Assembly: GCA_003415625.1 (NCBI GenBank)
Contig: PYIU01000011.1
Location: 1,067,001-1,131,000, forward strand
Origin: Aquanectria penicillioides
Taxonomy: Eukaryota > Ascomycota > Sordariomycetes > Hypocreales > Nectriaceae
Direction of reading: 5' to 3'
DNA length: 64,000 bases
Program-made: the position numbers and the translations under genes
Shown: positions 1 through 11,939 of the stretch, piece after piece
How the letters are laid out: every line of letters begins with the position of its first letter
Position numbering within the stretch: position 1 is the first letter of the stretch
Notes under the pieces: generated by a model
Told to the model about the DNA's origin: nothing
Seen by the model: only the letters and a program-made list of their open reading frames with translations
The model's database searches: none

Positions 1-2557
1 CTTTTACTTATTGCTTACTTTTTATAGTTTTAGCTAATTAACTACTATACTATTATATTATATATATCTTTATATTTATTTAAGTTAATAAATAGCCTTT
101 ATAATAGGCTAATCCTATTAATTATTGCAGTTAGGCTTAAGTTACCTCTATATTAAGGTAGTATATTAAGCAATTTAATACAGTCCTTAAGTTAGCTATT
201 TAATTGCCTATTTTAACTATTATATAAAGGTTATCTTACTAAAAGTCTAATAAAGGGTAACTTATACTTTAAGTTTAGCCTTCTTAAGGTTTATTATATA
301 TTAATTAAATGCTATAGGCTAAAGGTCTAATAGAAAAGAAAGCAATATATCTATAAAGGGCCTAATATATATTTACTATAGGATATAGTTAAAGCTATTT
401 AAATTGTAATTAAGGCCTAAATAAATAATATAGCTATTCTTTAAGGCCTAAATTAAATTAAGGGTATTATTTTTAGTATTACTTGCTTTTTAAGTTACTA
501 TTCTATAAAGGGTTATTAAGGCTATATTTAGCTATTATATCTCTATTAAAAAGGTTAGGCTATATAAAGTAGTTTTACTATAGCAATCCTAAATTAAATA
601 ATATAAATTAAAGTCTTTAACTATAATTATTTAAAAGGCTAAAGTAAGGCTAGCTAAAATATATATTACTCTTAAGTTTCCCTTACCTCCTAAAGGATTA
701 TATATTGCAATTATTTTTATATAGCAATAATTAAAATTAATATTAGCCTAATCTTCCTTAGCCTAATAGATTTAAGTTTTTAATCTATATTATTTATATA
801 TATAAAGAGCTATATAGCTTAAGTAATAGATTATAATATAGTTTAATCTTTTAGGGTTTACTAAAGTATTAATCCTTTAATTTTTAGCTAATTCTAAAAG
901 TGCAATTGCATTATATTTATTATAGGCATATAGTGCCTAATAGATTAACTTAAGGCAATAATATATATTTTAAAATAGAATCTATATTAATTAAATATAA
1001 ATAAAAGGATTAATTTAATAAATAATAGCAATAAAGTATAGGCATTAAAGAAAGGGAAAGCATTAAATAAAGTATAGTATTATTTATTTATAAAGCTTAA
1101 AAGTTAGCTAACTCTTTTAATAAAGAGAGGAGCTATAAAGAAAGGGTTCCTAAAGAAGCTATTCTATTATATATAGGGGATATTTTACTATATTAAAGTA
1201 TATTCTTTATATTTTATTAATTGTTTATAGTATTCTTTTTTTATATAGGTTTAATGCTTTTTTACTATAAAATAAATATAGCTTTAAGTTAAATAGTCTT
1301 TATAGCATAAAGTATAATAGTAAGGGATTTCTCCCTTTTTAATAGAGCAATTATTATATATTAAGCTACTATATTAGCTATAAATTAAAATAGATTAGCA
1401 GTTTTTAGTAATATAGCTATATTTATAGTATTAAAAGCATTAAATAAATTTTAATCTTTTATTAAAAGGTTTATAATTATAGAGTTTAGCATTAAGGAAT
1501 AGCCTATTATTATATAGGCTATTAGCTTCTTTAATTAATAGAATATAAAGGATTAAATTTATTTTTATTATAGTACTATTTTAGGCTTAAGTAGGCTTTG
1601 CTTTATTAACTCTTAAGGTATTAGCATTATTAATAGTTTTAATAAGTTTATTTATATTATTAAGAATAGATTTAATTTAAATTCCCTTTATTAAAATAGT
1701 AAAGGTTAAAAAAGCTAAAAAGGTATTATTTTTAAATGCAATAACTATTTATTCTTTTTTATAAAAGGCTTTAGCCTATTTTAAGGTAAAGAAAATAAGG
1801 ACTATATTTTTATTAAAAAGGCAATATACTATAACTATATAGAAGTTACTATATATTTAGTTTATTACTTATATAGTTTCTATTAAAGTGCAGTTTTTAA
1901 TATTTTTAAGGGCATTTTTAATATAAATAGTAATCTTATACTTAATATAGCTATATATTATGCACTTATTAATTTTAGTATTTATAGATATAAAGCTATA
2001 TAAAAGAATTAATATATAAGACTATTATATTAGTTAAAGAGAAAAAGGGCCTAAATTAGCTAAAGTAGCTATTACTATTATAGTAATAGCAATTATTATA
2101 GCAATAGTGATTTTATTAGTAAGTCTCTCTTTAGGGGTTATATTAATCTTAAAGGGGGGGCAAAAGTGTATTTTGCATATATTAGCATAAATTTAAAACA
2201 CCTTTTAAACCGCTTTAAGGAGGTAAGATAGAACAATTTTAGTAATAGCTTTATAGGCTTCTTTATCTTTATTAATTATAAGGCTCTTACTAGCTTCTAT
2301 TACTTTATTTATTTTAGGCGCATTGCTATATTAGCTAATAGTAGAAAGGGGGTTATATTGGCTGTTTTTAATGCTATATCTTTTTGAATTAATAACTATT
2401 AGAAGGGCTATAGCATTAGCGCTATGCTCCTAATGCGCTATTATATCTAGAGGTAGCCTAGCATAAGGAATCGATTGATTATGGTTTTAGATGTTTTAGA
2501 GGTAGTTTGGGATGGCTGCAAGCAGTTGCAAGTCTAAGGGCAGAGTTATTGATTGAT
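1..2557 (-). mobile_element. LINE copy A, 5' portion, antisense, RIP-decayed, runs off the window edge
   Basis: This is the reverse complement of the 5' part of the LINE family seen complete at 4,456-11,101 and 24,010-30,646. The 5' end, near 2,557, is the best-preserved version of that end in the window: at 2,340-2,550 many G and C bases survive that are T or A in the other copies. Further left the copy is heavily AT-converted and no reading frame survives. It is cut by the window boundary, so its 3' end is unseen. It lies head-to-head with copy B, with about 1.9 kb of other repeats between them. Confidence 0.8.
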
Positions 2558-2992
2558 ATTAATATATATATATATATATATATATAAATATTACTTTAAG
2601 ATTTATTTAAATATATAATAAATACTTAATTTATTATATATATATATATATATTTATTAAGCTATTTTTATATATATTAATTTAAATATTAAGACTATAA
2701 TAAAATATAAAGTATTAAAGATTTTTAAATTAAAATTTTAAAACTAAATCTATTATATTTATTAAATTTATTAAATTTATTAAATCTATTAAATCTATTA
2801 AATCTATTAAATCTATTAAATCTATTCTTTCTTTTAAATTTATTTCTTTTATTAAATCTATTCTTTCTTTTAAATTTATTTTTTCTTTTAAATTTAATCC
2901 CTCTTTTAAATCCATTTTAAATCCCTTTAAAGCAAGTTCTTTAAAGAGCTGTAGAAATGTATAAAAAGCCAGCAGCTTGCTGCAAGCGATTT
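2558..2992 (-). repeat. 435-bp repeat arm, inverted relative to 54,607-55,045
   Basis: The reverse complement matches 54,607-55,045 along its length. Reading on the minus strand, it has the 74-bp palindromic module, a low-complexity open frame of IDL/LKE-type repeats, then two (TA)n tracts around a short AT spacer. The arms lie about 51.6 kb apart in opposite orientation. Which element family it belongs to is unknown. Confidence 0.75.
2730..2915 (-). other. low-complexity open frame (61 codons) inside the inverted repeat
   Basis: The frame translates to tandem Asp-Leu-Ile / Asn-Leu-Lys-Glu type units and ends in LVLKF. A 55-codon version with the same start (MDLKEG) and the same ending survives in the other arm at 54,708-54,875. 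Composition is almost only A, T and a few G. It may be a translated simple repeat rather than a protein. No known domain is recognised. I do not call it a gene. Confidence 0.25.
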
Positions 2993-3006
2993 ATATATTT
3001 CCTTCT
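2934..3006 (-). repeat. 74-bp palindromic module, copy 1
   Basis: On the minus strand it runs from an agaaggaaatatataa start to gctctttaaagaactt. It contains the self-complementary core gcttgcagcaagc and the palindrome ttctttaaagaa. Other copies are at 19,331, 54,309 and 54,616. Confidence 0.7.
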
Positions 3007-3647
3007 ATTTTCTATATAGCTTAAAAAAAAAGCTATTACCTTAAGGAAAATTAAAAGAGACCTTATTGCTATTTAAAGTATATAAAAGCTAAACCTTTTA
3101 AATAGCTTAATTAAATAAATTATATTAAATGCTATAGTCTATATTAATCTTATAATTATTATTTAATTAATGCAAAAAGAGATAATTTAATAATACTAAA
3201 AGTAAATTACTTTATAGTTTTAGTATATATATATATAGCATTATATTTAAATTAATAATAGAGCCTTTATAATAAAGAAATTATATAAAAAGCTTAGGGA
3301 TTAGGCTTATAATAACTAAAAGAAAGAAAATAAAAAAAAATTTTTAAAAGAAGCTATTTAATTAATTGCAAAAAAATAAAGCTAAAAAAAGAAAAATAGC
3401 CCCTTTAGGCTCTATTCTTTATAGCTAGGCTATAATAAAGGCTATATAAAAACTTTAAGAAAATATAATAATTTTAAAAAAGATTAAAGCTATTAAAGCC
3501 TTAAAAGAGCTTTAGCTTTAAGCTAATAAAGTAAAAAAGTAGCTTTTATTAAATATAGCCTTATTAATTTATTTTAATTATATTTCTAAAGTTATTAAAT
3601 AAAAGGCATTATAAAAATTATTTAATTAAATTAATATAGCTTAAATA
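2993..3647. other. AT-rich decayed DNA, no gene seen
   Basis: Strongly AT-rich, with stops in all frames. No match to the LINE or copia families of this window was noticed. It is the left flank of the 520-bp insertion at 3,663-4,182 and resumes after 4,197. Confidence 0.6.
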
Positions 3648-3662
3648 AATATTATTACTATT
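3648..3662. repeat. target-site duplication, left (15 bp)
   Basis: aatattattactatt occurs here and again exactly at 4,183-4,197, bracketing the 520-bp insertion. Confidence 0.75.
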
Positions 3663-4182
3663 TATTTAGTAATACTCTATAGGTCTTGCAATAGGCAGTG
3701 CTTCTATACTGTTTTCAATAGAGGAAAAACTATATATATAAAATGTTGGATAAAAACCCCTATATCCCTTACTTACTAGCCCCTTATTTATCTCTATAGA
3801 TTAGAATTGATTAAATACCAATTATGCCTCTTATAGTTCAATATATATTAACTACCTTTTCTTCTGCTTCTGCTTATAATAACTATACTACTAATTGGCC
3901 CTATAGGAACAGCATGTTATTATACCTAGAATTTATAGCTAGGGAGACTGCTGAGGATCTCGCGCTCTGGTTGCGGCCTAGGTTTATTCGAGAGCTGTGG
4001 GGCTAGGCTCTTACAGGCCCTGCCCAAACCTATAGCCTTACTATCGCAGGTCGGGCTCGCCGGGATAACGCTCCGGAAGCGGCCGAGTTTTTCGCTACTA
4101 GCTGTGGGCTAGGCTGCTTTTAAGTTCCCCTTGCCCTGCTTAAGTGGACCAATCCCAAGCAGGTAAAAAGAGGTGCCCCAGC
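3663..4182 (-). mobile_element. 520-bp insertion sharing the LINE 3' terminus; SINE-like or divergent truncated LINE
   Basis: On the minus strand it ends in the same terminal segment as the LINE family. About 95 nt (3,663-3,757) align clearly with 50,663-50,757, including the taatactctatag motif and the tail. The remaining ~425 nt show no resemblance to the LINE 3' region. Perfect 15-bp duplications flank it, the same length as those around LINE copies here. The segment 3,950-4,180 is GC-rich and looks nearly free of RIP, in sharp contrast to its surroundings. It is either a non-autonomous element that borrowed the LINE tail or a 5'-truncated copy of a related LINE. I see no clear pol III A and B boxes. 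Confidence 0.65.
3824..4175 (+). other. open frame with two stops across the GC-rich part of the 520-bp insertion
   Basis: One frame stays open for 60 codons from the ATG at 3,824. It continues after a TAG (4,004-4,006) and a TAA near 4,119 to about 4,175. Both stops are one CpA-to-TpA change from CAG/CAA. It lies antisense to the inferred transposon direction. No family is recognised and it may be chance in a GC-rich stretch. Confidence 0.2.
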
Positions 4183-4197
4183 AATATTATTACTATT
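4183..4197. repeat. target-site duplication, right (15 bp)
   Basis: Exact repeat of 3,648-3,662. Confidence 0.75.
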
Positions 4198-4440
4198 ATT
4201 TAAATTAAAAATTAAAATAATAGCTAAAATTATAGCCTAAAAGACTTTATATTAATAATATTATATTTATTAATTAAGCTACTTTTTTTATTTTTAAATA
4301 TAAGCTTTAATAATACTTTAATTAAAATTATTTAAACTATTTAAATTAAAGCTTTATATTAATCTCTTTTATATATTTAAAATACTATAATAAATAAAAA
4401 TATTAATAATTAAGCTTATAGCTAAATACTTAATATAAAT

Positions 4441-4455
4441 TATAATAAATTTAGC
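4441..4455. repeat. target-site duplication of LINE copy B, left
   Basis: tataataaatttagc here is repeated exactly at 11,102-11,116, directly after the TAAA tail of copy B. It fixes both ends of the element. Confidence 0.8.
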
Positions 4456-7400
4456 AACCTTTACCCTTAAACTTACAACTACTTATAACTATCCTAAACT
4501 ACCTTTAAAATATCTAAAAATACAATTAATTAATCCCTTATGCTAGATTACCCCTAAATATAATAGTGCATTAAAAGCATAATGCTAATACTATAGCCCT
4601 TTTAATAGTTATTAATTTAAAAAGATATAGCATTAAAAATAGCCAATATAATCCCCTTTTTACTGCTAGCTAATATAGCAGCGCACCTAAAGTAGATAAA
4701 GCAATAGAAGCTAATAGAAGCCCTATAATTAATAAAGATAAAAAAGCCTATAAAGCTATTATTAAGATTATTTTATTTTACTTTCTTAAAGTAGTTTAAA
4801 AGATATTCTAAACCTATATTAATATATATAAAGTGCGCTTTTGCCCCCCCTTTAAGACTAATATAACCTTTAAAAAGAGACTTATTAATAAAATTACTAT
4901 TGCTATAATAACTGCTATTATTATAGTAGTAATAGCTACTTTAGCTAACTTAAGCTCCTTTTCTTTTTAGCTAATATAGTAGTTTTATATATTAGTTCTT
5001 TTATATAGCCTTATATCTATAAATATTAGAATTAATAAGTGCATAATATATAGCTGCATTAAGCATAAAGTTACTATTTGCATTAAAGATGCCCTTAAAG
5101 ATATTAAAAACTGCATTTTAATAGAAATTATATAAATAGTAAATTAAGCCTATAGTAATTTTTATATAGTTATAGTATATTACCTCTTTAATAGAGATAT
5201 AGTTCTTACCTTTTTTATTTTAGAATAGACTAAAGCTTTTTATAAAAAAGAATAAATAGCTATTATATTTAAAAATAATATTCTTTTTATTTTTTTTATT
5301 TTTATTATTTTAGTAAAAAGAATTTAAATTAAATTTATTTTTAATAATATAAATAAACTTATTAAAACTATTAATAATGCTAATACCTTAAGGGTTAATA
5401 AAGTAAAGCCTATTTAGGCCTATAATAGTATTGCAATAAAAATAAATTTAATTCTTTATATTTTATCTATTAAAAAAGCTAATAGCCTATATAATAATAG
5501 GCTACTTTTTAATACTAAACTTTATAATTATAAATCCTTTAATAAAGGATTAAAACTTACTTAATGCTTTTAATACTATAAGTATAGCTATATTATAAGA
5601 AATTGCTAATCTATTTTAATTTATAGCTAATGCAATAGCTTAATATATAATAATTGCTCTATTAAAAAAGAAGAAATCCCTTATTATTATATCCTTTACT
5701 ATAGGGATTATTTAGCCTAAAGCTATATTTATTTTATAGTAAAAAAGCATTAAATCTATATAAAAAAAGAATATTATAGATAATTAATAAAATATAAAAA
5801 ATACACTTTAGTATAGTAAAATATTCTTTATATATAATAGAATAGCTTCCCTAAAAACTCTCTCTTTATAGCTCCCCCCTTTATTAAAAGAGTTAGCTAA
5901 CCCTTAAGCTCTATAAATAAATAGCACTATACTTTATTTAATGCTTCCCTTTTTTTTAATGCCTATACTCTATTGCTACTATCTATTAAATTAACTTCTC
6001 TATTTATATTTAATTAATATAGATTCTATTTTAAAATATATACTATTACCTTAAGTTAATCTATTAAGTGCTATATATTTATAATAAATATAATATAATT
6101 ATACTTTTAAAATTAACTAAAAACTAAAGGATTAATGCTTTAATAAATCTTAAAAGATTAAAGTATACTATAATTTATTACTTAAGCTATATAGCTCTTT
6201 ATATATATAAATAATATAGACTAAAGACCTAAATCTATTAAATAAAGGAAGACTAAATTAAAGTTAATTTTAAATACTATTATATAAAAATAATTGTAGT
6301 ATATAATTCTTTAGGAAATAAAGAAGACTTAAGGGCAATATATACTTTAGCCAATCTTACTTTAGCCCTTAAGATAATTATAATTAAAGACTTTAATCTA
6401 TATTACTTAATATAAGATTGCTATAATAGAACTACTTTATATAGCTTAATCTTTTTAATAGAAATGCAATAATTAAATATAGCCTTAATAACCCTTTATA
6501 GAACTATAACTTAAAAAGCAAGTAATATTAAAAATAGTACCTTTAATTTAGCCTAAGCCTTAAAGAATAGCTATACTATTTATTTAGGCCTTAATTATAA
6601 CTTAAATAGCTTTAATTATATTTTATAGTAAATATATATTAAGTTTTTTATAGATATATTGCCCTTTCTTTTATTAAACCTTTAGCCTATAGCATTTAAT
6701 TAATATATAATAAACTCTAAGAAAGCTAAACTTAAAGTATAAATTACTCTTTATTAAACCTTAAGTAAGATAACCTTTATATAATAGCTAAAAAAGGCAA
6801 TTAAATAGCTAACTTAAGGATTATATTAAATTGCTTAATATATTACTTTAATATAAAGGCAATTTAGGCCTAATTGCAATAATTAATAGAACTAGCTTAC
6901 TATAAAGGCTATTTACTAACTTAAATAAGTATAAAGATATATATAATATAATAATATAATAGTTAATTAGCTAAAACTGCAAAAGGCAGGCAATAAATAG
7001 AAGGCTTATATAGCTAGAGTTAGGTATATAGCTTAATGCAATACTTTATTTAAAGCTAAAATAGGGAAAAGTATTAATAGCTAAAAGAAACTTTAGAATT
7101 TAAAGAGATAGGCATAACTTTAAAGTAGTATTGCTTTAGCCCCTTTATAGCTCCCTCCCTTTAACTGCTTTAGGCAAGATTCTTTAGCTATAAGCTATAT
7201 TAAGAAGGCAATTATATTAATAAAATGCTTCTTTTTTAAGCCTTAAATAGATAATTAAAATATTAAACTTATTATAATAAACCTTATAATATAACTATTA
7301 AATATAGACTAAATGCTATAAAATATTAAGGACTTAATGCAAAACTATATTAAACTTTATAAATTAGCTTATTTACTTTTTAAAATTTAATTATAAAAAG

Positions 7401-7972
7401 CTTTTAATAGTAATAGATTTTTTACTAGCTTTCTTAAAGTATATAGTAAGCCCTTTCTAAAAGCCTTTATTACTATTATTAATATAAGTATTGCATTTAG
7501 GCATTTCTTGCATTACTTTTATTATATAATTGCTATAATTATTCTTAAACTTAATAAAATAATAGCTTAAAAATATATAGTATTTAAATAAAGATTTATT
7601 TTCTTTTTTAGTATTATTAATAAAATAATAAAGTTAATAATAGCCTAATAAATAGTAATAGTAGCTAAAAACCTAAATATACTTTTTAATAGTTAAATAA
7701 AAAATAAACCCTAAAGGTCTATTAAGCTAGCCCTTATAGTTATAGTAAAAGCAATATATATAGTATAGGCCTATAGTAAAATAGTATTACTCCTTTAATT
7801 AAACTTTACTATAGCCTTTAACTTAATTAACTATAAAAGGCTTATTGCTACTCTTTATAATTAAGGCTACTTATAGTAGTTATTAGTCTAGCTTTTTAGC
7901 TATTTATTTAAGTATTTAATATACCTTTAGTTTAATAATAAATCCTTTAAACCCTATAGCATTAAAGTAAGG

Positions 7973-8095
7973 GTTCTATAAGAATTGCTATTTTTTTTTA
8001 TTCTTTTTATTCTATTTATATTAGGGCTCTATATAGCACTTTAAAAAGTCCCTAAAATTATAGTAGTTAAATTTATTAATAATATAAATATACTT
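7973..8095 (+). pseudogene. reverse transcriptase core of LINE copy B (RIP-mutated)
   Basis: Translated in frame, 7,973 onward reads V-L-stop-E-L-L followed by an F/I/L-rich run ending FILG. This lines up with the LINE RT block VPQGSPLSPILF if CAA became TAA and Ser/Pro codons became Leu/Phe by C-to-T change. In the same frame, 8,072-8,095 reads FINNINIL, matching the catalytic FVDDVNLL block with both Asp codons changed to Asn. The catalytic aspartates are lost, so this copy cannot be active. Confidence 0.8.
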
Positions 8096-10484
8096 ATATT
8101 TAAAAAAGATATAATAGAGACTTAAGCCTAACTTAAAGCTATATAAATAGTATATATATTTTAGGCCTTTATTAATAGTATAATCTTTAAACTTACTAAA
8201 GCCTAACTCCTTTATTTCTTCTATTAATACTAAAAGCATTAAGTTTAACTAACCCTTATCTATAATATAATCTAGCTATAGAAATTATACTATTTTTTTA
8301 GATTATAGCTATATAAAAAGCTACTTTAGGGCCTATATATCTTTAAGCTTAAAGGAAAACTTAAGTACTAAAGGTAGGCCCTTACTGCCTTTATAGCAAG
8401 TATATAAGGAATAAACCTTAAGGCTGCCTATATAATATATATGCATATAATTAAGTTTACTATTGCTTATAGCATTAATATATATTATTTTTTAGTAAAA
8501 AGGGGTAGAAACCTAAAAGGGATTGCTAAAGCTCTATTTATTAAATAGACTTAAGCCCTTTATATTATAGAAAAAGGCTATAAGGCTACTTTAATTAAAC
8601 TGCTAAAAAGTAAGCTTAAAATCTCTTTACTTAATATATACTTTAATAAATAATTTACTTAATTTTAGGGCTAGCTTTAAGCCTAAAGCATTAAAAAACT
8701 TATTTTTTTTATAGTTATATTAATAATATAATAAATTTATTGCTATTACTATAATAGCCTTTAGTATAAATTAATATAAAAATATAAAAAAATAGCTAAT
8801 TAATTAGCTCTTTAATAGAAAATATAAAAAGAATTAAAAATTAATTAAAGATTAAATATTAATTAACTAAAGGCATTAATAAAAATAAATTAAATATAAA
8901 TTTTATAAATACTATATAAATAATAAAATAGAAATAGCTAAAGTCTTTTTACTTTATATAAAGAAAAAAACTATTTGCTTTTATAAAAAACTTAAGAAGT
9001 ATAAAAACTCTTTACTTACTTAAATATAAATAAAATGCATTAAGCTTTAAGGATTTCTTTTCTAAAGAAAAGTCCCTAAAGTAAGTATACCTTAATGCTA
9101 ATATAAAGATACTATTAAAATAATTAGCTATATTATACTATATTGCTTATTTTACTTAAGCTAAAAGGAATCTTTATTTAATTTACTTTATAATCTTTTT
9201 AAGCTTAAGTAATATCTATTTAAAGCCTAAACTATATATTGCTTTATTAAATAGCTAGTTTATTTATATATTATATTGCATTATAAACTAACTATTAAGC
9301 TATACTTAATTTAAAATATATTTATTTATATATTGCTTTTGCCTTTTAGTAACTCTTTTATTTAAGTGCTTTAATCCCTTTATTAAAAGGGAAGTTAATA
9401 TACTTAAAAAAACCCCCTTTAAAAGAGAGAAAAAACTAGCTTATTATATAAATAATACACTAAAGTCTACCCCTTTTAATAGCTAGGTCTTTACTTTACC
9501 TTTATTTTAAACCTAACCTTTATTTACTATTATATTTAATTTATATTTATTTATTTTAATAATATTATTTACTTTAAGTCTATATTCTTTTTAAAAGATA
9601 TAAAATCTATTTTATTTTTCTTACTATTCTTTTTACTATTCTTCTTTTTATTTTTAAGCCCTTTTTACTTTAATTTTTTTTTAGCTTTATTTAAGCTTAA
9701 GCTATTACTTAAAGAGTTATATTAAACTTTAATATTTACTATTAATATTAATTAATATAAATCTATACTAAAACCAATTTAATCTATTGCTATTACTATT
9801 TCTTAGCACTATCTATCCTTAAGTAATCTTAGCCCTTTTAACTAAAAAAGGCAATATAGCTATTAAGCTTTTAAGAGCTATAGCTATATAATTAACTTTA
9901 TTAATTAGCTTATAGAGTTAATTAGCATTAAGACCTATAGTTAAAACTATAGGTATAGCTTAAAAGTGCACTTAAGTTACCCTTCTTTTAGCTTAAGTAG
10001 CCTTAGCCCTTAATCACTAAAGCTCCTCTATTTAATAGATTATATTAATAGTAAACTTAAGTTAAAATTAAAGAGTATTTATTATAGCTATCCCCTTTTA
10101 TAAAGCTATTATTAGCATTTAAGCATTAGCCTCTATTAAGTATAGTAATAGCTTATATAGCTTATATATATAGGTATAAGCAATATAGCTATTAGCTTTA
10201 GTATTTACTGCTATTAGCTACTTAAAGCTATAATAAAGGGATATAATTTATTGGCTTAGTTTTAGTATAGACCTTTCTTTTTATCTTTTGCTATCTATAT
10301 AATATATATAAAATAAAGCAAATTCTATACTGCCCCTAAAGATAGCTTAATACTCTTTGCCTTAATACAGCCAGCCTAATATTTTAGTATCTATATAAGC
10401 ATTAATATAAAAACTATAATAGGCCTATAGTATATATAAACTATTATAGTTATAGTTATAATTATAGTTATAATTATAGTTATA

Positions 10485-10485
<1 letters not shown>

Positions 10486-10563
<78 letters not shown>
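10486..10563 (+). repeat. (ATT)n microsatellite in the LINE 3' region
   Basis: A near-pure ATT tract with a few interruptions. Equivalent tracts occur at the same place in the other copies (about 30,030-30,110 and 51,283-51,500; a reverse-complement form at about 19,085-19,145), with different lengths. Confidence 0.85.
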
Positions 10564-10565
<2 letters not shown>

Positions 10566-11101
10566 TTTAGCTATATATAATTAATATAAAATAGCAATAG
10601 AAATAGTAATTAGCGCTTATATAAATTAAATATTTTATGCAAATAATGCATTAATAAAGTATATACTTAAAGGCAATAGAAAGCTCTTATAAAGGTATAT
10701 AAAAAAGAAAGAAAAAAAAAGAAATTAAATATGCCTATAAAGATTAAGAAATAACAATAATAGCACTTAAATAGCTAGTAGCTAGCTGGCTATTAGCTAG
10801 CGCTAGATTGGCGCCCTACTCCTTATAATAGGCCTATAGTATAGATAATTTAGGCCTATTATAGGCCTTACTTTTACTTTACTTACTAACCCTATAATTA
10901 AGTAAATAAAATATCTTAATAATAGCACTAAATTAACTTTTAATTTAATGCCCCTTTATAAAGGACCTATAATAGGCCTAATATTATATTAAATAAAGGT
11001 TTTTATTCTATTAGTATAGTTTTTTCCTTTATTTATATAGTATAGTAGTACTATTTACCTTATAGGTCTATAGAGTATTAATAAATAAATAAATAAATAA
11101 A

Positions 11102-11116
11102 TATAATAAATTTAGC
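11102..11116. repeat. target-site duplication of LINE copy B, right
   Basis: Exact repeat of 4,441-4,455 directly after the tail. Confidence 0.8.
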
Positions 11117-11640
11117 TTTAAATAAATATTAAATTAATATTTTAATAAAATAAAATTTAATACTATTATTTTTATAAAAAATATATAAATTACTATTTTA
11201 AAGTTATAGTAATATCTATAAGCTTAAGCTTTATATAGCTAAAATTTAATAATTATACTATTAAAATAATTTATATTAATAAAATTAATTATTTTAAAGT
11301 AAGTAATTTTAATAATATATTTATCTTTTTATTTAAACTTTATTTAATAAAGTTATAAATAAATTATATTAAAAAAGTTAATTATACTAATAATGCAATT
11401 ATAAGTTTTATTACTACCTTTTTAAAGGAGAGATAGGGGTTGTCTATAAGCCCAATATAGTGCGCTTCTATATAACCCATTGGGTAAGAAGAGAAGAGGG
11501 GGAGGCAATAGTAGGGCAAAAGGGCAAGCAGCAGCTAATAGATCCCTTTAAAAGAAGCAAGTTCTTAAAAGGGTATAGAGTATAGTAAAAAGTGCATTGC
11601 TTGCTTGTTTGTATTGCTTGCTTATTATATTATTTTTAAT
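11117..11640. other. AT-rich flank, including a short segment repeated at 51,950-52,015
   Basis: 11,117-11,400 is decayed AT-rich DNA with no gene seen. The segment at about 11,510-11,580 (ggcaagcagcagctaatag, then aagaagcaagttcttaaaaggg) recurs in a more AT-converted form at about 51,950-52,015. Neither copy has a recognised function. Confidence 0.5.
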
Positions 11641-11649
11641 TCTTAAACT

Positions 11650-11840
11650 ATAGCTTATAACTGAACGACTAACCCAACCTACTAATAGAATGATAGACTG
11701 ACTGACTACAGGCTGACAATAAGGCATGTATATACACAAATAAAAGGGGGGGAGGGGGGGGTGGAGTATAGTAGTTAGAGCCGGCGTTAAATAGGTCTCT
11801 CTTATAAGAAGTTCTTTAACGAACAAATACAAGTATGATA
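11650..11840 (+). repeat. GACT/G-run block, copy 1 (diverged)
   Basis: It contains a gactgactgacta-type segment, a run of G residues at about 11,746-11,762, then gttagagccggcg, aaataggtctc and a diverged aagttctttaa core. The same order of parts is at about 37,646-37,842 and 56,925-57,166. It marks the left edge of GC island 1. Confidence 0.7.
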
Positions 11841-11939
11841 GTAGCATTTTAGTCGATCTTTATCTATTTATCCCCTTTCTAGTATGTAAATCTCTCTGTC
11901 CAACATCGCCACAACCACTTCAATACCCCTGTAGCACAA

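Larger units (their letters stand above)
4456..11101 (+). mobile_element. LINE-type non-LTR retrotransposon, near full length (copy B), RIP-inactivated
   Basis: A 6.65-kb copy bounded by 15-bp direct repeats and ending in a (TAAA)n tail at about 11,077-11,101. It is collinear over its whole length with 24,010-30,646, and lacks only about 11 nt at the 5' end. An RT domain is legible at 7,973-8,095. An (ATT)n tract (about 10,486-10,563) lies in the 3' untranslated part, followed by the region matching the well-preserved fragment at 50,663-51,126. There are no LTRs. Tail, variable 5' ends and long duplications are hallmarks of target-primed reverse transcription. The Tad1 clade is likely from the RT wording and fungal host, but this is inferred. 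Every reading frame is broken by TAA/TAG stops of RIP type. Confidence 0.85.

Noticed and set aside
8021..8239. 72-codon minus-strand open frame
   Set aside because: It is the antisense of the LINE RT core; C-to-T conversion removed stops from this strand. The matching frame at 27,584-27,802 is the same effect in copy C.
11548..11847. 99-codon minus-strand open frame
   Set aside because: It crosses the G-run block and low-complexity DNA, and homologous blocks at 37,646 and 56,925 do not keep the frame.
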